Positions 29,266-29,632 of a stretch of 29,632 nt of DNA are shown one piece after another (position 1 is the first letter of the stretch; each line of letters opens with the position of its first letter). The position numbers and the translations under genes are program-made. This stretch comes from Chara braunii (Eukaryota > Streptophyta > Charophyceae > Charales > Characeae): contig BFEA01000137.1 in NCBI GenBank assembly GCA_003427395.1, forward strand, positions 280,580 through 310,211, written 5' to 3'. The notes under the pieces were generated by a model, which was not told the DNA's origin, searched no databases, and was given only the letters and a program-made list of their open reading frames with translations.

Positions 29266-29632
29266 CGTCGCCGCCGTGCCACGTCATCATCGTCATCATC
29301 GTGATCGTCGTCATTGTGCCCCGACATCATCATCACGGACGCGATCGCCGCCGTCGCGCCACGTCATCACCACCATGACCCGTCGTCCTCGTCGCTGCGC
29401 CGTGCCGTCCTTGTCATCGTCGTCGTTCCCGTCACGCGGATAAGTAATCCACGACAGTTTTATTTTTTTATCTTTTTTTCCCCTTCTTATCTTCCTTCCT
29501 CGTTTCTTTTCTTCTTCTTCTTCTTCTTCTTCTTCTTCTTCTTCTTCTTCTTCTCCTCTCCCGCTGTCGCGATCCCCCCCCGACTACGATCCCCCCCCCC
29601 GATCCCAATCTCCCGCCCCTCCGGATCCCATC
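29266..29632 (+). repeat. GTC/CTT-rich sequence resembling the element D leader
   Basis: Begins with imperfect GTC/ATC repeats and contains GCCACGTCATCACC, also found in the D leader (minus strand near 15050). It then has TTTTATTTTTTT and a CTT tract (29511-29556), as D does. C runs (29571-29600) close the window. No coding. It may be a second D-type element that landed in the LTR of C, or a misjoin. Confidence 0.5.

Noticed and set aside
1-29632. CRISPR arrays, bacterial operons or prokaryotic mobile elements
   Set aside because: No regularly spaced short repeats with unique spacers and no operon structure; all clear coding sequence is eukaryotic retrotransposon.

Overview
The window is a transposable-element graveyard from a large, repeat-rich eukaryotic nuclear genome, and I see no convincing host protein-coding gene in it. 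Almost all recognisable coding sequence is Ty3/gypsy LTR-retrotransposon gag/pol with chromodomain-like C-termini (chromovirus-like). A fragment of U2 spliceosomal RNA carries a plant-type stem-loop, which points to the green lineage. My best guess is a streptophyte alga or other plant such as Chara, from remembered impressions of its gypsy proteins. I cannot verify this.

Layout. 1-1009: a GA microsatellite followed by two pairs of diverged direct repeats. 1010-1989 and ~11690-14058: one old gypsy element (A), interrupted by a complete second gypsy element (B, 1990-11671, LTRs of about 1.3-1.4 kb, PBS at 3310, polypurine tract before the 3' LTR). 14386-15786: a G-rich minisatellite, a GAT tract, a leader, a PBS and an LTR, all apparently parts of a minus-strand LTR element (D) with no recognised pol. 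15819-15956: a 3'-truncated U2 snRNA copy ending in A11 between near-identical short direct repeats. 16424-17038: a long inverted repeat that carries a hammerhead-ribozyme-like motif in each arm. 17039-18416: unassigned, then a 355-base N gap. 18772-19524: the 3' end of another A-family element on the minus strand. 20451-20595: a 145-bp MITE flanked by TTAA. 21317 to 29265: gypsy element C (5' LTR, PBS, intact 497-codon gag, decayed pol, first 75 bases of the 3' LTR). 29266-29632: GTC/CTT-rich sequence resembling the leader of element D.

How the parts relate. A, B and C have the usual order gag, protease, RT, RNase H, integrase, chromo-like tail, but none looks able to move. B and C carry frameshifts and nonsense codons, most of which a single C-to-T or G-to-A change would explain. 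B also has a catalytic Asp-to-Asn change in integrase. The three visible primer-binding sites (B, C, D) share the same variant initiator-tRNA complement, TGGTATCGGAGC. Only the gag of C is an uninterrupted long frame.

The most interesting object is the inverted-repeat element at 16.4-17.0 kb. The right-arm motif has the full conserved hammerhead core (CUGAUGA, GAA, A15.1-U16.1), with three stems that pair. The left arm carries a slightly degraded partner on the opposite strand.
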